Positions 13,043 through 13,513 of a stretch of 13,513 bases of DNA are shown here, piece after piece (the first letter of the stretch is position 1; each line of letters opens with the position of its first letter). Source of the stretch: Candidatus Brocadiia bacterium. Lineage in GTDB: Bacteria; Planctomycetota; PUPC01; DSUN01. The stretch spans positions 1 through 13,513 of the forward strand of contig JADHXT010000054.1 of NCBI GenBank assembly GCA_016782825.1. The letters run 5' to 3'. The notes beneath the pieces are model-generated. The model worked only from the letters and a program-made list of their open reading frames with translations, was not told the origin of the DNA and did no database searches. A program made the position numbers and the translations under genes.

Positions 13043-13513
13043 ATGCCCTTCTTGCTCGCCGCCGGCGCCGGACTGGCGTCCTACCTGCTGGGAGCCGTGC
13101 CCTTCGGCCTGCTGGCCGGGCTGCTCAAGGGCATCGACATCCGCCAGCAGGGCAGCGGCAACATCGGCGCCACCAACGCCATGCGGGTGCTCGGCAAGCC
13201 CGTCGGCATCCTGGTCCACGCCCTCGACATCGGCAAGGGCTTCGCTGCCTCCTTCGTGCTCGCCGGCGTCTTCTGCGGCTGGGACGACGCCCTCCGGGCG
13301 ACCTTCGGCATCGTGTGCGGCTGCGCGGCCATCCTCGGCCACGTGTTTCCCGTCTACCTGAAGTTCCGCGGCGGCAAGGGCATGGCAACCAGCCTCGGCG
13401 TCTTCCTCGGCCTCGCGTGGTTGCCCACCCTCATCGCGGCCATCCTCTGGCTCGTCGTACGGCAGATCACCCGCTACGTTTCCGTCGCCTCCATGGTCTC
13501 GGTCAGCTCGATA
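13043..13513 (+). CDS. plsY: Glycerol-3-phosphate acyltransferase PlsY (3' end outside window)
   Basis: The first 157 residues are present. PlsY is a polytopic inner-membrane enzyme that transfers an acyl group from acyl-phosphate (made by PlsX) to glycerol-3-phosphate, giving lysophosphatidate, the first step of phospholipid synthesis. All three family motifs are visible: GSGNIGATN at 37-45, GHVFPVYLKFRGGKGMATS at 99-117, and TRYVSVAS at 143-150. Hydrophobic membrane segments are at about 1-28, 52-76, 84-104 and 115-140. The family is usually near 190-210 residues, so roughly 40-50 are missing beyond the edge. It has its own strong promoter and ribosome binding site and is the only clear core-metabolism gene in the window. 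Confidence 0.97.
   Translation, partial: MPFLLAAGAGLASYLLGAVPFGLLAGLLKGIDIRQQGSGNIGATNAMRVLGKPVGILVHALDIGKGFAASFVLAGVFCGWDDALRATFGIVCGCAAILGHVFPVYLKFRGGKGMATSLGVFLGLAWLPTLIAAILWLVVRQITRYVSVASMVSVSSI

Noticed and set aside
12894..13361. A 155-codon frame overlapping plsY
   Set aside because: It runs through the inverted repeat and out-of-frame across the conserved PlsY motifs. It is not a gene.

Overview
The window is GC-rich bacterial DNA with secreted polysaccharide enzymes, a Tat-exported Gfo/Idh/MocA dehydrogenase, a UroD-fold protein, a relic of a DUF6785-type membrane protein and a Porin_5-like porin. This mix suggests an environmental member of the PVC/Planctomycetota-Lentisphaerota type, or a similar uncultured lineage. 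That is inferred from gene content; no rRNA or tRNA is present to confirm it. Shine-Dalgarno sites are clear before most genes. Several promoters share one form: TTGACG or TTGAAT, 16-18 bp, then TAGnnT, TACAAT or TATAAT.

Positions 1-3400 are read leftward. They hold the tip of an unidentified gene (1-43), a cluster of four GTAG-headed REP-like hairpins (112-229), an exported Gfo/Idh/MocA oxidoreductase (300-1652), a truncated DUF4037 relic (1967-2207) and a UroD-fold (methyltransferase-like) gene (2242-3321). The last and the oxidoreductase each have a candidate promoter. Positions 3400-4310 hold decayed genes: a reverse-transcriptase fragment with a ruined YADD box, and a frameshifted, secreted, heparinase/alginate-lyase-like N-terminus.

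Positions 4375-8797 are read rightward. They hold a secreted tandem alpha/beta-hydrolase (acetyl-xylan-esterase-like), a DUF6785-type membrane-protein relic, and a secreted pectate-lyase-like beta-helix protein with its own promoter and a C-terminal calcium-type aspartate loop. At 9023-9238 a recombinase C-terminal relic runs convergently into the 3' end of a leftward gene for an exported transglutaminase/TPR protein (9199-10938).

A 430-bp divergent intergenic region follows, with a striking array of 8-bp palindromic units (11095-11150). After it come a coiled-coil porin (11437-12768) with a promoter and a terminator, a TGGATG-rich 28-bp inverted repeat (12875-12961), and the 5' part of plsY (13043 to the window end), which has near-textbook promoter elements.

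Functionally, the left and middle parts look like an accessory carbohydrate locus: pectate lyase, esterase, sugar dehydrogenase and lost transporter and lyase genes. It is being eroded, with at least five gene relics in 9 kb. The right end is core metabolism (plsY, phospholipid synthesis) and outer-membrane function. No intact new defence or mobile system was found. The most unusual items are the palindromic 8-bp array, the REP cluster, the esterase lacking expected triad residues in each half, and the shared promoter form.
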